Below, in pieces: positions 62,801 through 64,000 of a stretch of DNA of 64,000 nucleotides (the stretch's first letter is position 1; each line of letters begins with the position of its first letter). The stretch comes from Anaeromyxobacter diazotrophicus. Its GTDB lineage: Bacteria > Myxococcota > Myxococcia > Myxococcales > Anaeromyxobacteraceae. The position numbers and the translations under genes are program-made. The stretch is taken from NCBI RefSeq assembly GCF_013340205.1, contig NZ_BJTG01000009.1:1-64000 (forward strand), read 5' to 3'. The notes beneath the pieces are model-generated. The model saw nothing but the letters and a program-made list of their open reading frames with translations. It was not told the DNA's origin and searched no databases.

Positions 62801-62931
62801 GCACGACGTACGTGCTACCGAGCGGCGCCGTCCAGGCCATCCGGGGCGTCTTCCGCTACGGCGGCTCGGCCGCCAGCTGCGCCGCCGGGTCGTACAACGA
62901 CGTGGACGATCTCGCCTTCGCGGTGCAGTGA
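59845..62931 (+). CDS. Modular lipoprotein: kelch repeats, Cys-rich repeats, Ig-like domains and two copies of an unnamed module
   Basis: A 1028-residue product. Signal and lipobox-like end CGALAC; about six kelch-type repeats (residues ~50-370, each with DGRVLVVGG and a FDPxTGTW-type end) forming a propeller; three Cys-rich repeats (~371-495, pattern TCxxxGxxCGxxxDGCGGTLxCGxC); module A (~500-670); two Ig-like domains (~673-860, starting TTPPTVTLTAPA and NAKPTAQLVSPAAG); module B (~870-1028). Modules A and B share ATFD, GRAxLGPExxAPNT, HxDESLDxLxxSTLDG, LDLYxAA, QAxRGVFRxGGSAxxC and a final DDLxFxV. Probably a surface-exposed binding protein. Confidence 0.85.
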   Translation: MTASRRIPAASLVTIVVCGALACGPQRPTDGTAGHRAPGASTALQNSTATGAMTSQHVRGAGARLADGRVVVTGGWSPASTAMDVFDPVSGTWAAGPPSPGGRDDHFALALGDGRVALAGGTASSVDVFDPASGTWAHLADAYRQYSAAALLEDGRVLVVGGYDGVISDLASVAIFDPVLGTLQPTGSLQTSRDAHRVVALADGRALVLGGRHASTDLASTELYDPQTGTFSPGAPMSTPRMTPAVVRLADGRVLVAGGWHGAELASAEIYDPAANTWTPTGSMLHARQLHQAVLLPDGRVAVVGGVVAGAISTADVEVFDPATGTFALGASLMQARYYETSVLLATGQLLAAGGEGSGTYLTSAEIVDLGPCTPTTCAAAGKTCGAIPDGCGGTLACGSCAAGETCTANVCGVCAPATCGSLGASCGAASDGCGGTLQCGTCGAGQACVSGACVCTPTTCAAQGKTCGTLPDGCGGTLSCGSCGAGTACSASNVCVALPGNATFDAAFGAPRCAAPGASSCGSGSLLVGRAALGPELHAPNTIDGCADRTAGTFHSDESLDALRVSTLDGAPFAAGSAVRLEADVWAYTGYSSDALDLYVAADATKPAWKLVTTIVPSKAGAQTLSTTTTLPRGGTVQAVRGVFRFGGSALPCSTGSYDDHDDLLFPVVQPPDTTPPTVTLTAPAATYLAGTITLQATASDDVGVVRVAFLDGTMEVASAVAPPWQASWNTTGVANGARTLSAVAYDAAGNSASASRQVVVDNAKPTAQLVSPAAGATVSGTVTIAADATDNEAVVKVAFYDGTVLVGTRTASPWSVSWSAASAASGSHALTAQAFDAAGNVGVSPAVTVTVAGGSAGTGVATFDSVRRVPLCASVGVSCDSGTLLNGRAGLGPEVNAPNTLGGSCGDGTSGTYHVDESLDRLKISTLDGGPLAAGKTVRVDATVWVWGASSDWLDLYYAASADSPTWTFIKTIAPTASGLQTLSTTYVLPSGAVQAIRGVFRYGGSAASCAAGSYNDVDDLAFAVQ
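61365..61855 (+). repeat. First copy of the duplicated protein module
   Basis: Codes for module A, from ATFDAAFGAPRCA to DHDDLLFPV. It shares its motif order with the copy at 62437-62928, including GPELHAPNTIDGC and RGVFRFGGSALPC. Confidence 0.75.
62437..62928 (+). repeat. Second copy of the duplicated protein module
   Basis: Codes for module B, from ATFDSVRRVPLCA to DVDDLAFAVQ at the C-terminus, parallel to the copy at 61365-61855 (GPEVNAPNTLGGSC; RGVFRYGGSAASC). Confidence 0.75.
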
Positions 62932-63027
62932 GCGTCGCCAGCCGACTGACTTCCAGCCCCCCCGAACCAGCGCGCGCAGGCGGCCGGTTCGGGGGGCAGG
63001 TTCTCGGAGGCGCGGCGCATCGCGACG

Positions 63028-63498
63028 TCAAGGTCGAGGCGCCGCCCGGGGCCGCACCGAGATCAGCTTCTCGATCTCCGCGACGACCTCTCCCTGCTGG
63101 TCGACGATCGCCACGCTGAACGTCGTCTCGACCTTGCCCTGGGCTTCGACGGCGCGGCGGATCTCCACGATGCGCTCGGGCGGGACCTCGAACCGTGCGC
63201 GGACGGTGCCCCGGCCCGGACGTCGGAAGCGGATGCTCGCCGCCTTGTCCCAGACCGTGTACCCCGGACCGAGCAGCTCGATGAGGATGAGCATGTAGAA
63301 GGGGTCAGCCATGGCGAAGAGCGACCCGCCGAAGTGCGTCCCGACGTAGTTCTGGTTCCAGCGGTGGAGGCGCATCCGCACCTCGATGGCGTGGAAGTCG
63401 TCGGCCACGTGCGTCACCCGGACGCCCGCGCCCAGGTACGGCGGGTACAGGTTCACGAGGACCTGGAACCGGAGGCGCCGCCAGCCAGCCATCGCCAT
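63028..63498 (-). CDS. DUF4442 hotdog-fold protein (thioesterase-like)
   Basis: A 156-residue protein from ATG 63498. RVTHVADDFHAIEVRMRLHR, WNQNYVGTHFGGSLFAMADP and KAASIRFRRPGRGTVRARFE are the DUF4442 pattern, a relative of PaaI-type acyl-CoA thioesterases with a His/Asp-type active region. Substrate unknown. The gap to the next minus-strand gene (63499-63677) shows no further gene. Confidence 0.85.
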   Translation of the reverse strand: MAMAGWRRLRFQVLVNLYPPYLGAGVRVTHVADDFHAIEVRMRLHRWNQNYVGTHFGGSLFAMADPFYMLILIELLGPGYTVWDKAASIRFRRPGRGTVRARFEVPPERIVEIRRAVEAQGKVETTFSVAIVDQQGEVVAEIEKLISVRPRAAPRP

Positions 63499-63677
63499 GG
63501 GATCGGTGCTCCTGCCTGACCGGGGGACTGGCCACGGCCGGCTTCGTGGACGACCTCCGAGTCTACAGCGCTCGCCCGAGCGAGGTGTGGCGCGGGGTGG
63601 TCGAGGGTGTGGCGCCGGATGACCGCCCGCGGTCGTGCCCACGCAGGCCCTCTGTCCGCTCGCGGCGCCGCCGGCCG

Positions 63678-63995
63678 TCAGCCCCCGGGCGGTCGGTTTC
63701 GCAGGTGGACGAACACCAAGTACGTGACGGAGTCCCACGTGTTGTGGATCCCGGCGAAGAGCAGGACGAGCGCCCCGCCGCCGCTCGCGAACATGCCCGC
63801 CCGCGGGTGGACGACCGCCAGGAGCGCCGCGGCGATGAGCGCGGCGTACGCCAGGGCGGGCAGCGCGACGAAGAAGGTCCAGTCCTCCAGCTCCGGGCGA
63901 TACGCTCCTTGCCTCCGCATCCGCCGGGCCACGAACGCGACGTACGCGACGCCCAGCGCGCCGGTGATCCCCCACGCGGCCGCCATCGGCGCCAT
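63678..63995 (-). CDS. Small integral membrane protein, possibly cut at its N-terminus
   Basis: At least 105 residues with three or four spans: GITGALGVAYVAFVARRM, FFVALPALAYAALIAAALLA, and FASGGGALVLLFAGIHNTWD followed by SVTYLVFVH. The start ATG at 63995 is only five bases from the window edge, so a longer N-terminus outside is possible. It resembles hypothetical membrane proteins of myxobacteria; no function can be given. Confidence 0.6.
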   Translation of the reverse strand: MAPMAAAWGITGALGVAYVAFVARRMRRQGAYRPELEDWTFFVALPALAYAALIAAALLAVVHPRAGMFASGGGALVLLFAGIHNTWDSVTYLVFVHLRNRPPGG

Positions 63996-64000
63996 CGCGT

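Overview
The window is a very GC-rich chromosomal segment (by eye well above 70% G+C, with G/C at nearly every third codon position). It reads like a myxobacterium of the Anaeromyxobacter type. That placement is inferred from the overall protein make-up: bacterial Ser/Thr kinases with PilZ/TPR-like tails, NtrY/NtrC-type regulators, GH57 branching enzyme beside a DUF4912 protein, and kelch plus Cys-rich modular lipoproteins. No 16S gene is present to confirm it. Most of the window is housekeeping. I found no CRISPR array, insertion sequence, prophage or replication origin.

Left part (1-22.5 kb), mostly minus strand. A haem/isoprenoid/repair run hemE-hemN-hemH-xseA-xseB-response regulator is followed by dxs, which is cut by the left edge. 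Two plus-strand envelope genes (a collagen-repeat protein and a beta-barrel protein) interrupt. Then comes a long envelope-biogenesis run, transcribed right to left: DUF4912, GH57 branching enzyme, lysS, lolC, lolD, bamA, skp, lpxD, fabZ, lpxA, lpxI and a DUF167 gene. It couples lipid A synthesis, lipoprotein release and outer-membrane protein assembly, with many 4-base stop/start overlaps.

Middle (22.6-46 kb), mostly plus strand: a Ser/Thr kinase, a second BamA-superfamily protein with one POTRA domain, DUF4390 plus an NtrY-like kinase, DUF4337, an SDR, a secreted metallo-hydrolase, an NtrC/NtrX-type regulator, a degenerate histidine kinase and glnE. Then kup (minus) and a KimA-like permease (plus) diverge and form a potassium-uptake pair. 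After them come a branched-chain aminotransferase, a Fic-fold protein with an altered catalytic motif, endonuclease IV, a DHH phosphoesterase and a NifS-type cysteine desulfurase.

Right part (46-64 kb): a second Ser/Thr kinase, the 6S RNA gene with a consensus promoter, the 5-formyl-THF cyclo-ligase that typically follows 6S RNA, a YmdB-type phosphoesterase, tyrS, a large lipoprotein, rlmE, an Alvin-type ferredoxin, a TPP enzyme, an isochorismatase-fold hydrolase, a DUF222/HNH protein and tRNA-Pro(GGG). Just beyond the tRNA lies a 58-codon remnant of a DUF2000 gene, then a barrel gene with atypical codon use and a 1028-residue kelch/Cys-rich/Ig-like lipoprotein containing two copies of an uncharacterised module.

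The less ordinary signals are these. Many plus-strand genes carry a -10-like hexamer 5-11 bases before the start codon and no ribosome-binding site, which suggests leaderless transcripts. Several signalling or modifying proteins have altered active sites (Fic, two kinases, an activator loop). Several perfect inverted repeats sit at promoters. The tRNA-Pro locus looks like a small recombination scar. I did not find a clearly new multi-gene defence or biosynthetic system and do not claim one.
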